Shown here piece after piece: positions 24,529 through 36,863 of a stretch of 64,000 nucleotides of DNA. Both the position numbers and the translations under genes were made by a program. Origin of the DNA: Tubulanus polymorphus. Lineage: Eukaryota > Nemertea > Palaeonemertea > Tubulaniformes > Tubulanidae. The notes below the pieces were generated by a model. It did no database searches. It worked only from the letters and a program-made list of their open reading frames with translations, and was not told where the DNA came from. Within the stretch, counting starts at the first letter, position 1, and each line of letters begins with the position of its first letter. The stretch covers positions 28,910,650 through 28,974,649 of the forward strand of contig NC_134026.1 of NCBI RefSeq assembly GCF_964204645.1, given 5' to 3'.

Positions 24529-25178
24529 TCTAACAATTGTTGTTGCTCAATTTCCGTAAACTAAACTATAAAAGCATCGAATTATTTTTTGTCATCACTT
24601 TGCCGATGACGTTGCAGCGCATAATCGACAGTCCAGTGTTGCTATGTATAGCACGTTGACGATACTTACGAATACTCGGTTATCAATCACTGACATAAAA
24701 TTTTCCAAAAAAAATTGTGCACGAGTTTTCAATTTTCACATGGGCGCAGCCATTTTGAACTATCATTTACCATATGGTGCTGCCGCAACCGGCTGAATTT
24801 GGCGTCGTGTTTAGACTGTTTGCCGGTCTCTTCGGCAACCAGTCCATATAGTTGGCACAATAATCCAAATTGCACTAATAATGCTCTAATCATCCGTATA
24901 AGTTCTGCGCGAACCACCCACCGCATAGACAACCAAGCAGATGTGATTATTTTCAAGAACACAGTAACTACCAGAGATTCTACTTAACTAATTTATTCAT
25001 TTCTAATTCTATCAATGATTTGTTTTAAATTACAAGCGGACGTAACGGACGGCCTTCGAATTTGGTTCGATTGGGCTCGAATTCGGATAGGACGGACCAT
25101 TTTCCTTCGCATTTTAAGTTTGAAATTCTAAATGATTATACATCTAATGCAATAAAGTAAAAGCTAAAATATTCCCAG
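24529..25178. promoter_or_regulatory. Spacer holding the POP1 promoter and thioredoxin 3' end
   Basis: About 650 bp between the POP1 start codon and the thioredoxin stop codon, both on the - strand. It should hold the POP1 promoter and the thioredoxin 3' UTR. No convincing coding segment or TATA box was seen. Confidence 0.45.
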
Positions 25179-26408
25179 TCACTTTTTTAACTCCTCAATT
25201 TTCGCTCTTAACATATCTTTATTAGCGCCCGATAGCTCTTCTTTCTGTAAGCATAAAATTATGGACTCTGGTGAATATACAGAATAAATATCAATCGATG
25301 AATCCAATTAATTATTTCTATACCTTTTTCCCGTGTCTGAAAAATATAAACGTAGGCATGCACGAAATACCAATTTTCTCTGCAAGATCCTGCAACAGAA
25401 AACAATTCCATCATTTTGTTGTATTTTCAATATCGTATAACAGTCGTACAACTAAAAATCTCTTGGGTGAGCTTTACTTTTAAATTTGCGAAACAGTTAA
25501 GAAAATTTTGTTTCAAACGCAAATTTACTTCAATGAAATCATTTCATATTGATCAATTTGAAAGGAACAATAGAATTCAGCCAATAACTTACTGACAATT
25601 CATCTACGTCGATTTTCAGAAATACGACATCTTTAAACGCAGAATCGTTCGACCAACGCTGTAGAAAAAATAGATAAATAAAAATCATATCGATTTATCG
25701 CATTTAACAATTTTATCGATCGATAGCATATTTTTACAAGAAAATGCATGTAAATCTTCATAATGATTTACTCTGACGACCCAATACACAGGTACATTCA
25801 ATTTGTTACTATGGTAACGATGGCGCAGTCTCAGCAGCCATGGCACGTTGGATGAGATGGAATTGGTTGATACATATCAGTTGTTTGTACAATGCCGCGG
25901 TAAATTATTAGAGTAAATTTAGACCATTTTGTACACATGAATGATTGATATCGCGAATGATTTAACGTAATATCGGGGGAAGCTTACATGAAAGTGTGGG
26001 CCGATCATTCGACATGGTCCGCACCATTCCGCCCAAAAGTCTACAACGACAAGTTTGTTTCCAGCGTCTTCTAACGCTTGATCAAACTCTTCCTGAAAAT
26101 ATTTAAAAGAATATTGAACATAAACGGTCTTAGATGTTTCATGGCAGTCACGCGACAGCAGGCTCTTGGTTTATAAAATGAAAAACACTATCCCTGCCGT
26201 GGTGTATTCTACCGTGTGGCCTGATTACAGTACCGTGCAGCGCAGGCCTTGGCCGCATTTGACTGAACCCATTCTTAATCGATTAAATTAACTTATTTCA
26301 TATATCCGTATTTGACAGTGCTAATCACACAGATTCGAACGATCATAAAAAAGAACGATCTTGAATCCTGCCGGTACCTACCTCGCTTTCAATTGTAATC
26401 ACTCCCAT
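25179..26408 (-). CDS. TXN: Thioredoxin
   Basis: Small disulfide reductase. Exons are 26408-26382, 26092-25988, 25658-25593, 25389-25324 and 25244-25179, giving 109 residues, the normal length for cytosolic thioredoxin. It contains [18 protein letters not shown] with the redox pair Cys33/Cys36, [20 protein letters not shown] and [13 protein letters not shown] with the cis-Pro loop, and the C-terminal helix [11 protein letters not shown]. No targeting peptide precedes [16 protein letters not shown], so a cytosolic or nuclear protein is inferred. The segment between CGPC and DVVF ([12 protein letters not shown]) differs from the usual P-x-F-E-x-L form. Confidence 0.95.
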
Positions 26409-27096
26409 TTTCTACTACGACTTTCTCAACGACGTTGTGTGCTGCGATCGTGCGGGTCACGCTTTCACTGTCTCTCTGTCTCTGGCTCTCTGCAGGAGTC
26501 AGTGTCACTTTCAGCGCTTCTTACATCATCAACACACGCACCGAGCACGCTACCAAATGACGTCACCATAACCAAACGGATTGCCTTGTCCAACGCCCCT
26601 ATGGTTCCGATGGTGCCGTCCAAAAAGGATATTTGCCAGTTTTTAGACCTTTTTTAACAACTACTTAGAGCATGGATTTTTCAAGAAAAATTTGGAGGGC
26701 GAAGGGAAAAAATATAAATCAAAAATTGTTTTCTTAGGCCAAACAGGTGTTTCAAAATGGAGGACACAGGGAAAAAATTAAAATGATTTTCTTTAATTGA
26801 GTATTTTCCACATAAAACCTCGGAAGGACTGAAGAAAAACATTTAAAAGGGTAGAAATTGTGATTAATTTCATTCAAACGATGGTATAGAAATGAAAAAA
26901 AGAACTTACTTTTTTGCAAATCTGAGAATAAAAATCAAGATGAACACCAACTTTTATAGCTATAACTAGATTGAAAATCAAGACGGGCATGTAACAAAAT
27001 CTTTTTTTGCTTGTTGAAAAATTGTGATGAAAACTTAAAGGACTGAAACAAAAAACTTTTTTGCTCCAAGTTATTAAAAATGTCTTATGAGCCAAA
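26409..27096. other. No gene seen
   Basis: Upstream of thioredoxin. It contains the thioredoxin promoter side and AT-rich DNA with runs of A and T. The ORFs here lack coding character. Confidence 0.4.
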
Positions 27097-27192
27097 TTAT
27101 GTTAACTGTTTGTGAAGTTTCCGTTCAAGCTCTTGGAAATAGTCGGAATTATTTACTGCCTGCTTTGATTCGACGTAGACGTATCGGATCCT
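27097..27192 (-). CDS. Orphan terminal exon candidate
   Basis: A strong acceptor (GTTATTTCTCAG) is followed on the minus strand by a 96-base open frame ending in TAA, with a protein-like sequence that starts RIRYVYVESKQAVNNSDYFQ and ends ELERKLHKQLT. It lies downstream of the NPY-type receptor. It could be an alternative last exon of that gene or belong to an unrecognised one. No good donor in the right phase was found in the receptor tail. Confidence 0.3.
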   Translation of the reverse strand, partial: RIRYVYVESKQAVNNSDYFQELERKLHKQLT

Positions 27193-27563
27193 CTGAGAAA
27201 TAACAGAAAAAAACTAACACTTGAATAATACAAGCTCTATTATTCTACATTTTCTACATATTCGTAATTATGTATTTCAACATTCCATTATTTTACAAAA
27301 TGATATATGAACACTGTGTAAATGCGTAGTAGCTTTTGGTGCTTCCAAACCTTAAACGAATATAGCGAAGAGATGCGGGAACATGGCCTGTAATTATGTT
27401 TATATGCCTTCCTCCTGTTTACCCTATCCTGGCCGTCTCTTCAGTTTTTACCACCCATATTGAGAAGGCAAGTTTTTCACATTGATTTTTCTCTGACAGT
27501 CCCGTTGTGGTCGATTTGAGTTTAACGGTTATAAGATATAAATCTATATATGTACATTTATCT

Positions 27564-28769
27564 CTAGTTTTCATTAGTTTCTTTTGTAATGGCTTTAGAT
27601 TGGCCAACTGCATCATACGATGACGTTCTTCGTTTTGATCCCTGCAAAACTTCCATTCTTTGTTCGCTCCGAGAGTCACGTGATTTGTACGACGGTTTAT
27701 GCCTCCAAAAGAAAATGGCAGCCGAAAACTCGCGCCGAAAGTTTCCATTCAGCCAACCATAAATAATTGGATTGGTTGAAGAGGTGGACATCGCGACCAG
27801 GTGACAACAGGCGTAGGTTAAATTGAAGTTTTTGCTCATCAATATTTTGTAGTTTAAATCAGCAAGAATGTTTAATAAGCCAAGAGGGAACCAGCTAATT
27901 GCGAATACTATCGCAATAGCTACGAGAAGAGATGTATTCTTTCTAACGCGTTGCGTATCTTTAAGAGCGCGACTCATTTCTACCGGTGTTGATGGACTCT
28001 CTAACACCCTCTGGCGTAGAAAAGCGCAAATTCTCCAATGTATTATCAACAAAACAGTTACGGGTAAAATGAACTGTACGACAATTACCGAGAAGGTGTA
28101 AATTGCTTTGACAGTCATCGTGGGCCACAGTTCCATACAAATTCTATGCGCTATTATATCTTCTATGTATTTAGCCTCGTGTAAAGTATTATACATGAAA
28201 AAGGGAACGGATAACGTCAGCGAAACTACCCATATTATCAACATTACAATTAACGGAACTGTATTAGAATCATTAGCGACCACACGAGACGGTTCTACTA
28301 TGGCGTTATAACGATCTAACGCTATCGCCATAGTTGAAAACGTTGACGCGAACACGTTTAGCGCCTGTAGTCCTGGTAACGTTTTGCACATCAACAGTCC
28401 GAGAGTCCAGTCTTTCCTGACGAGTTTGAATAGTGTAAACGGCATACAAATCATACACATTAATATATCGGAAACGGACAGGTTTATGATGAACAGATTT
28501 CTGGCTGTTCGCAGTTTTTTCTTCTTGGCAACGACGTAACAAATAAGCCCGTTCGCTATCATACCAAACAACATTAATAAAGCGTATGACGTAATTAGCG
28601 GTAATTCAATTTGCAGCGGAAACCATTCTTTTCGTGCGGCTTCTTCGTTTACGATCTTTAGGAATTCATGTACGCTGATATTTGTAGCGATTTTTTGCCG
28701 ACTGGAATCTTCGGAGATGTTGAATGTGCTTCGATTTTCAGCGCCGTCGGAGTAGCCATATTGCTGCAT
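27564..28769 (-). CDS. Rhodopsin-family GPCR, neuropeptide Y/F receptor-like
   Basis: An intronless 401-residue seven-helix receptor. The N-terminus has N-x-S/T sites (NRST, NIS). TM2 has NLSVSDILMCMICMPFTL. The first extracellular loop has W-x-L-G-x-x-M-C-K-x-x-P-x-x-Q, which is typical of NPY/NPF and related receptors. TM3 ends ALDRYNAIVEPSR (DRY). TM6 has ISWFPLGLLNIL, and TM7 has STNPIIYGWLNGNFRREF (NPxxY). The third loop and tail are basic. Ligand class is inferred from family motifs: NPF/NPY, short NPF or a prolactin-releasing-peptide-like ligand are all possible. Confidence 0.85.
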   Translation of the reverse strand: MQQYGYSDGAENRSTFNISEDSSRQKIATNISVHEFLKIVNEEAARKEWFPLQIELPLITSYALLMLFGMIANGLICYVVAKKKKLRTARNLFIINLSVSDILMCMICMPFTLFKLVRKDWTLGLLMCKTLPGLQALNVFASTFSTMAIALDRYNAIVEPSRVVANDSNTVPLIVMLIIWVVSLTLSVPFFMYNTLHEAKYIEDIIAHRICMELWPTMTVKAIYTFSVIVVQFILPVTVLLIIHWRICAFLRQRVLESPSTPVEMSRALKDTQRVRKNTSLLVAIAIVFAISWFPLGLLNILADLNYKILMSKNFNLTYACCHLVAMSTSSTNPIIYGWLNGNFRREFSAAIFFWRHKPSYKSRDSRSEQRMEVLQGSKRRTSSYDAVGQSKAITKETNEN

Positions 28770-29593
28770 CTAAAATGAAAAATGGAAATAATGGAAACTA
28801 CTAAATTTATCATGAACTAGAAAGAAATTTAGGGGAAAAACTTCTAAGAGAAACATATTTTAGAATTTTGTATAGCGGCGGCAAAACGGTGATGTGAACG
28901 ACAGCTTGTTTAATCCTCCGGCGTGATGCAGATTATCTTATCACAAAATCGACGTTTTAAATCTAAAACATTCCGCGTAGAAGTACGACAGCTGTCAACT
29001 TTTTTTCTTTCTTTTTCGCGTTTACAAACAGAAACTATTCAGATGGTGAAAAAGAAATTGTTTATAGTAACGCAAAGAGCGTCTTTTCATCTTTACAAGC
29101 ATTTACGTTCAAGTAACTTTACCCGCCTGAAATTCTTCCAATACATTTTCATCTATAGATATAAATTTGAAAAATGAAATCCTAATAAAAGAACATATTT
29201 TGATGTATTTCTAGTATAAACTGAAAAACGACTTCTAAGTCTTTAAGGTCTAAGCACAGTCACGGAGACATCCAATTCTGCATTGCGCCTGTGTACGGAA
29301 TTTAGATTTTCCAGATCAAATAGAAACGCAATTCTGTGAACCAAAGCCGCAATGACATTCTAAATGAGATTTACCTTTCTGGGTGACCGCTAATCAAAGC
29401 AAGAACACGCAGAATGAATAACTCCATAAGATGCCTGATATATTGTGCAATAAGAGATTTATGTTGGGTGATATTTTTTTCCAGCGACAGCGCTCGTATT
29501 TTACATTTTCATTGATGCAATTTCGCGGTTACGATGATTACGGCTATTACTTCACGTTATAGAATTTTGAAGGACAGCCTTATCTGCGAGAAA

Positions 29594-29941
29594 CTATTTA
29601 ATTGGATGCACGCATGTTACCGGGGAAAATTTGCAATTATGCCCGCTATAGCTGTACGCATATAACGTAGTGTGCTTTGTATATGTCGGATCATATTCTG
29701 ATGTGACAGACCATGTCAATGATACATCAATCTTAAGAATACAATCTAATTGGTCTCCGCTATCACGAATCTTAGAACAAAATTCCCGGTAGGAATGAAT
29801 CCATGGCATAAGGGACACCATATTGTCGTCTACGTATATTTGAAGTACCGGTTGCGGTGAACCTAAATATACATACAGAAAACCGAACCATGACGAAGCT
29901 ACGTATAACAAGTAAAGAAAACTACTGACAAATGTTAACAT
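29594..29941 (-). CDS. Hypothetical protein with N-terminal hydrophobic segment
   Basis: A 115-codon ORF starting MLTFVSSFLYLLYVASSWFG, a strong signal-peptide or signal-anchor pattern, followed by a polar part with four Cys. A possible donor (CCCCG|GTAACA) near its end means it could be a first exon rather than a complete gene. There is no recognised domain and no other exon was identified. Confidence 0.3.
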   Translation of the reverse strand: MLTFVSSFLYLLYVASSWFGFLYVYLGSPQPVLQIYVDDNMVSLMPWIHSYREFCSKIRDSGDQLDCILKIDVSLTWSVTSEYDPTYTKHTTLYAYSYSGHNCKFSPVTCVHPIK

Positions 29942-31768
29942 TATTCAAGCCTGTTTAATTACGGTGAATAATTTGAACTGTCGATATCAGGCACGATGGT
30001 CAATGTGTCCGTCACCGATTCTCATCTATATTCTGCATCATCCAAATCTCAGTCCTTAAGTCGATAATAAAGAGACCATTAATGCGTCCTGACTATTGAG
30101 ATACGTACGGTACATGACTGTAGGCAATACGAATAAGGCAGTAAGTGTAATGTAAAATCGCCCACGCGCATTGACGACGAGTTCAACCTGCTGACCTGAT
30201 GATATTTAACAAGGAAAGTTGGTAAACCCCGTGCCTTCTTCAATTTGAATTCCCGTCTGTAAACAAATCCATTAATGCCTATATTGATAAACGAGCATTG
30301 GCATTGACCAAAAACATCGGATTCGTTTTTGATTCAACATTCAAGCGATGGCAATGCTATTACTAAGTCTCTATTTTTGAATTACAAACACTTATTCGAT
30401 CAGACTTACGTTATAAAACACCTCAAATTCACGAGAAAACAATATAAAGTTCTTGTTTCTCGAGTTTCTCGAATTTCAATCCCAGAATTTGTTGACGTCA
30501 ACCCGCAGTTACTAAGCAACAATTTGTAAAGACATAACACGTTTTCACACTTAATTTCAGTTGAAAACGTAAACATCACAATTTTTCATTAAAACTGCAT
30601 CAGAGATTGAGCAAAAACCACATGAGAACAAAGGCTAACGTATCAAAACAATGGTTAGTTGGCGTGATCAAATGACTTTAGGAAATTACATCTCTGGGAT
30701 GTTTCCAATTTCATGCACGTACCAGTAACACAGAAAGAGCGGCGGTTTGTTAAGTCGATGAAGAGTTGTTGTAAGTTGTCATGTTTGATGAAATAAGATG
30801 TTCTTAGAAATAGATAAATAAAGTGGATTTGAGTCTCGGTAAAACTTCGTGTATGTAACATTACGAGGGAACGTTTTAGTCGGTGTTTTTGCCAGAAAAG
30901 AATCGCTGTATTTACTCTCGGCGTCAGACAAAGTACTCGCCATTCGCCATCCCACGTCATTTTGTAAACATTGGTTTAATGCGATTCATCTCATAACAGC
31001 CGATCGGCGAAATTGTAAGAATGCTAATAAACGGTTTGTAATTAAAACAACGATCTTACTGAAAAATACCCTAAAATAATTACTACATTCTTGCCATTCA
31101 TCTACGAAAACTAAGACTAGCGCACTAGCGCACTATTGACCTATTGCAATGTGATACTGAACCACATTAGAGGGTTTATGCCCTGTTTGAAGTTAATTAG
31201 CGTCCATTAATCGGAAGTCGTTAGCGTTGGATTTGCATCACCTTGCCTTCAATCAGTTCTTAATTCAGATGCTCTCGACTTGTTGACAATTTTAGCCGCT
31301 GATATTTATAAATCATACATAATACGCACATCAAACATGAATCATTAAACCATAGCTAGATTGTCAATAAGTCATCATTTAGCATTTTCAGAAATTTCTT
31401 AAAAATATTTTGTATTCTCCGCTGATGTAGATCGAATAAACGTAGCCCAATGGTCACCATTAGGTTTAACAATCGTGAGGTCTAACTAATCGTGAGTTCC
31501 GTCTTGCCTGGACCTTATAGTTGTGGACCTATAAATCTATGTCCATTGTAATCGGCGTCGGAAATCTGTTCGGGCCATTATTGTGTTTCGTGACGTCTAA
31601 AATGGTAGTTACGTCTAATTCCAAGATGACGACGCGCTGACGCTCATCCGGTCCATTCATTCCGATACATCAATACTGTTTCTTCCCCGAGCACGAAAAC
31701 GTTACATTTGAGAGAAACTTACACATTACATTTCATTGAAACTCATCATAGAAATAAGTGATGGATAA

Positions 31769-32140
31769 TTATTTAGCGAATTGCTTTTTTGTATTCTGAT
31801 TTCGCGGAATTGTTTTCGTACAACTAATCGAAAAAGTCCTTCGCATAGCGATAGAGATGTAAATGGATTATACCTTCAATCCAACTGGAATATACAAGAA
31901 CCACACAATCAAATTCTCGTATGTACATTGTTTTTGTGTGCTACGTGCGTTTTCTTGGTAATGTCATTTAGCTTGATACATTATTTCTGTTACCTCAGAA
32001 AACTACACAGGAAATCGCTTAAACAGCGGTTGGCTAGGTTCTACCACATCCTTTATCAATCAATCCATTATCCCAAATATCAGAAACAGCAATCAATTCC
32101 GAAATCAAATGAGACTTTTATTGATTTCGATGAATTGTGA
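31769..32140 (+). CDS. Hypothetical small single-pass membrane protein (weak)
   Basis: An open frame of about 120 codons with one clear hydrophobic helix (ILVCTLFLCATCVFLVMSFS) followed by a basic stretch (RKLHRKSLKQRLARF) and an acidic end FIDFDEL. It has no good ATG at its 5' end, so it would have to be an internal or last exon. It could be chance. Confidence 0.25.
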   Translation, partial: LFSELLFCILISRNCFRTTNRKSPSHSDRDVNGLYLQSNWNIQEPHNQILVCTLFLCATCVFLVMSFSLIHYFCYLRKLHRKSLKQRLARFYHILYQSIHYPKYQKQQSIPKSNETFIDFDEL

Positions 32141-33985
32141 TTTTGTCGGAAGGTTTATGATGATGATAATGTTTGTTGGTTGATATAACTCACAGTGTCG
32201 TAGATTATCGTCTTCATTATAAATATCATGGCAAAACACAACGAAACCATAAGGCTGTAACAATTCGATTCAAAGCGTTTTCGAATCGACGAAATGTAAA
32301 ACAATCAAACAGCAATCTGCGACTAGGCGTATTATCTTTTAATGAGATAGAATTTGAATTGAAGATTCGCGCGAACATGCGACGATATAACGACGACAGC
32401 CATTTTAGCCGTGATCGTTTATTTAGATGGATCGGTTTGTGAAAGGTCAAATGCCATTAAATACAATTAATATTCCAAGACGAAACAAGCGGCGAAATAA
32501 TAGACCCAACTATGCCTATATATATATGAATCAACCCGCTCAATCATGCTGTTTTATTCACATTTCGAGTCCGTATTCGTAGTCGATGAATTTTGCTTGT
32601 ATTCTAGACACAAATCACAGCGACTCATTAGGTAAAACTAATGCACGCTATCTCTTCCTATTTACGGGTATCAAGGGAGAACTGTTTTCTAAGTTGGCGA
32701 ATAAATGATTACATCGTGGATTCAGACGGACACGATAACGTTTTTAGTGTTGGTATCTATATGCCATGGGGAACGTACTATTTCCACTTCTATTTTCGTC
32801 TTTTTGAAGCAACTATCATTTTGTGCTGACGGTGTCCATCATTGAGACGTTGGAAAGCATTTTATCAAATTGAGTTCTTAATCGTCTTCATTTCTTTCTA
32901 GAATATAGATAACTAGGCCCTGTTTTGAGAAATCAGCTCGGGCTGTTTTCTTTTTTTTTTCTACGTAGTTATTTTGATTGGAAAAAGTTTTCCTAGCCAA
33001 AATTGCAACGTTGTTTTATGCGATCTAAACAAAAATAAAAACCTTCTACGACTATTTTCAAAATAAAGAACAAAAACATTTGTGAAAATGTCTCAACATT
33101 TTGGTATTCATTATCTAATCTAACAGGAAAAATGCAGATTCCAATTATTACCTACCTCCTGGTTTTGGAAGCCTATCAGTGCCCTCAAAATCAAACGGAT
33201 ATCATCTGAGATTTTCATGTTTGTAATGTGTAAATATAAAACCTGTTCTCAGTAAGTCTGCTGAATTCCAGTCGTACGCGAGATACGCGAAGGAAGATGT
33301 CGCTTCTCTCTCTCGCACTTCGCGTAAAAACATCTACTATATTTGATTATGTTGTTGAATGAACGCATTTTCCAATGTTTATTCAATTGCGTGCCATTAC
33401 AGGAGGCTAAAAGGTAAATAACACAAAAATGCATAACTAAAAAACACTCAGGAGACAAAACCACTTCAAATGGCCGATCATAAGACTAAGCACTTGATTA
33501 AAATCATATATATTAATTTTCTGTGCCTAGTTCGAATAGAAAAACCACTTTTTGGATATAAGGATTAAATGAATGCGTTTTTGAAATATTTAACGAATAG
33601 AAATAAGTATCGCGTCCTATAATACATGCAGTCGGAACCTATACAAGCGAGCCTCATTATCGGTATATAACGATAAAAATAACAATGTGTCATGTATATA
33701 ATAACTGCTTTAATAAAGCCAGACCCTCTCCTAGCTTTTTTCATCTTATTGTGGATTTGTCGCTTTATTGATATCTGACAGTCGCTTGTCTCTGGAAACC
33801 AACTTTTTAGTCTAATGTAAAGTATAATGATTATGTTTTTATATGTTCTATACAAACTAATAAATCATTGTGTGAGATCATTCAAACATTATATTGCAAA
33901 TGATCAACGAGGTAGGACAGACCAACCAAAAAATGACACGCATATTGCCTAGTGCTGCGCATGACTTAACAGTGCATACTTCAAT

Positions 33986-36554
33986 ATGGATGTCGTAACG
34001 CTAACCCTAATTGCTTGTCTTCTTGCGATTGTCTACTTGTTTTTGAGTCGAAAACGCTACAATCTTCCACCAGGACCTAATGGTTATCCTTTCTTCGGAA
34101 ACACGTTTGGTAAGTCCATATGATATTCGAAGTTTATTTTGCCAGTTTGCGAATGATACGTGTGAGAGCCTTGCACGTGTATATTAGTGTATATGTAAGA
34201 AATCAAATATGTACGTGAAATAAAAATAGCCATTTCCTCTCATTATGTCTCGATTTATAGATTTCTGTTTTTTCTGTTTCACGACAGAGTTCAAAAAAGA
34301 AGGTCGACCACTTTATAAATACCTCATAGAGTTGGCGAAGGAGCATGGCGACATATTCAATTTTAGATTAGGTAACGTCAATTTCTTATTTAACGCGTGG
34401 TTAACTACATTTTAATACTTCAACAGCGTTTGTTTTATTTGATTTTGACAGGAATTGGGAGACCAGAAAATGTAATCGTATTGAACAATGTTGATTTGAC
34501 AACAGAAGCATTCGTTCAGAGTTCAGCCTTTGATTATCGGCCGTCGTCCTGGTCATGTAATTATTCCCATCATCGTTCTCCTATAAGTTTATATATAGTC
34601 GACTGCTGTATAAATGTTTGATAATTTTCTGAATATTTTAATTTTTTGTTCAAGTTGATATGTTTGGGAATGGAGGCCGAGATATAATTTCCGGCCGACC
34701 CGACGATCCAGTTTGGAGAATTCAGCGTAAGCTAACTACAACCGGTCTGAGGTAAACATATTGATGCGCATTAAGTTTATGTATTTACGCAATAAACATT
34801 TGTCAATATCTTTAGAAATTTTAGAAATTGTTGATATCTTGAATGGAAAATGCTGTATGATGGGTATAGCGTCCTCTAATAAACATTCATATTTAATCTG
34901 TTTAGTGTTGGTATCTATGCCAGGGGGAACGTACTATTTTCACTTCCATTTTTCGATTTTATATCATTTAGGAATTTCCTGAGTGGATCCAGACTGGATA
35001 GTAAGGTGCAAGCGTCGTTTGAAAAAGGTGTTGCTGAATTCGATAAAGTCATTGGGAAACCAGTACAAATCAAACCCATTCTTAATCTAATGATTTACAA
35101 CGTAATCTGTGATATGTTGTTTAATTTGCAGTAAGTTTAACCTGTTTAAAAAAATCTGATTTCTGTTCCATTTGTTGCAAATACATTATGGATTTGAATC
35201 TTTACCTAAAGGTACGATTTCGATGATGAAGATTTCAAAAATCTGTGCACATATCTTGCCGCATTCGATGAGCTATTCGGTAACGGTTTATTAGAGGACG
35301 CTATACCCATCATACAGTATTTTCCATTCAAGACGAGAAATAGTAGAAGATTCATGAAAATCAACGAACAAAAAATGTCTTTCTTTGAAACACAATTTCG
35401 TGAACACGTTAACAAATACGATCCAGGCAGGTTTTCTTTATACTATTCGAGAATTTAGAGAATATGTGATTAGCGTAAGATTCAAACTCTATAATCTACA
35501 TGTTATTTGTATTTGTTGGAAATAAAAATGAAAATCGAATTTGAAATTTACAGAGAATATTGGAGATCTTATTGACTACCTGATTAATGCAAGAGATCAA
35601 CTACGCGAGGAAGATGCTGAACTAGCCGAAAGGTTCTCTGACCGACATCTCGTTCAGACTATAAATAATGGATTTACCGGTAAAGCGGCAAACCCTGTAT
35701 TCAATTATTTCATACACAGATTTCCGGTTGTTGAAATGATTTGAATTAACGAGTTTCACACAATAATATTTACATTTATCTGTTGATATTAGCGGGAGTG
35801 GATACATCGACTCATTCATTGAATTGGTTGTTTTACTTCATGGCAAAATATCCCGAAATACAAGACCGAGTTCACAAAGAAATAAACGAAGTTATTGGTA
35901 ATAGAAATAAATATACGTTGATTCTGAAATGAAAAATAAAGATGGTAATGTTTATTTTTCTAACATTCGTTTTCAATTTCACAGGAAATCGACAACCGAC
36001 AATCAATGATAAATCAAATATGATTTATTGTGAAGCGTTTATGCTTGAAACAATGCGCATTTGTCCTATTGGCCCCATACTATTGCGAGCAGCCAGTGTC
36101 GATGCTAAACTGGGTAAGCTGAGCAATACTGTTTTCTGCACCAGGCAATATTACGACACCTCCAAATGAGCTTTATGATATTTTGAATATTTCAGATGGT
36201 TATGATATACCAAAGGGTTCTCAAGTTTGGGCAAATGTATATGCATGTCACCACGACCCGAGAGTCTGGGACGACCCCGACGATTTCAAACCGGAGCGAT
36301 TCATTGACGAAGATGATGGTAAAATCGTCGCTCGTCCTAAATCCTGGTTGACGTTTGGTGCTGGAAAACGAGCTTGTATCGGTGAAAACTCCGCCAAACA
36401 TCTTGTATTCGTCTTTTTCGTCAGCTTGATACAGAGATTTACATTCAGTTTCCCAGACGGAAATTACCTGAAACGGAGAAAATCAGAATTAGAAGATAAC
36501 GCTTTTCTATGTATGGCAAAACCGTACGAGGTGATTATCAGCGCTCGTTCATAA
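33986..36554 (+). CDS. Cytochrome P450, CYP2 clan (copy 1)
   Basis: Microsomal mono-oxygenase; substrate unknown. Exons are 33986-34109, 34288-34371, 34452-34556, 34655-34751, 34972-35130, 35212-35426, 35554-35679, 35793-35897, 35985-36113 and 36196-36554, giving 500 residues. An N-terminal membrane anchor (LIACLLAIVYLFL) is followed by the hinge LPPGPNGYPFFGN. The I-helix is AGVDTST (304-310), the K-helix ETMR (360-363), then FKPERFID, and the haem loop FGAGKRACIG has Cys442. All key residues are present. The frame needs a GC donor after 35426. It is closely similar to copy 2, with identical exon sizes. Intron 4 holds an antisense piece of exon 6. Confidence 0.93.
34838..34883 (-). repeat. 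Antisense copy of P450 exon 6 segment inside intron 4
   Basis: 46 bp that are the reverse complement of 35287-35332 in exon 6 of the same gene, with one mismatch. It includes ATGGGTATAGCGTCCTCTAA. The corresponding intron of copy 2 (38650-38728) is only 79 bp and lacks it. Confidence 0.9.
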
Positions 36555-36863
36555 TAAGATTGACAATATACTGTCAGTGTATGGAGTGTCATGGTTTTAT
36601 AGGTATTTGTTTGAACATTTTTCTGTTACATTTAGAATTTGTTTGCAATATATATTACTAGATATACATGTATACTTAATGCTTACCAATGTTTCCACTA
36701 ATTATGTTCTTAGTATTTATAAATAAATAAAAATCTAAAGATAAATCATCTTCTCATTTTGATTTAGATTAGTAATAAACTTCGTGATTTTAATCACGTT
36801 TTGAATTTGTTTACAGTGGATTTCTAGTAGGTTCGAGTTCTTAATAGTTTCTGTTGCTATCTT

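Larger units (their letters stand above)
28770..33985. other. Gene-poor 5.2-kb spacer
   Basis: AT-rich DNA between the NPY-like receptor and the first P450. Apart from the weak ORFs at 29594-29941 and 31769-32140 I see no supportable gene. A ~55-bp sequence at 32741-32800 (with GTGTTGGTATCTAT and GGGGAACGTACTATTT) recurs in P450 intron 4 at about 34903-34955, so it is part of a dispersed repeat. Confidence 0.5.

Noticed and set aside
30329-31079. Several 65-100 codon frames on both strands
   Set aside because: They overlap each other on opposite strands and show no splice context, domain or signal peptide.
35680-35740. Apparent frame extension in P450 copy 1 after NNGFT, suggesting a broken gene
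   Set aside because: It is retained intron sequence; splicing at 35679/35793 gives AGVDTST exactly as in copy 2.
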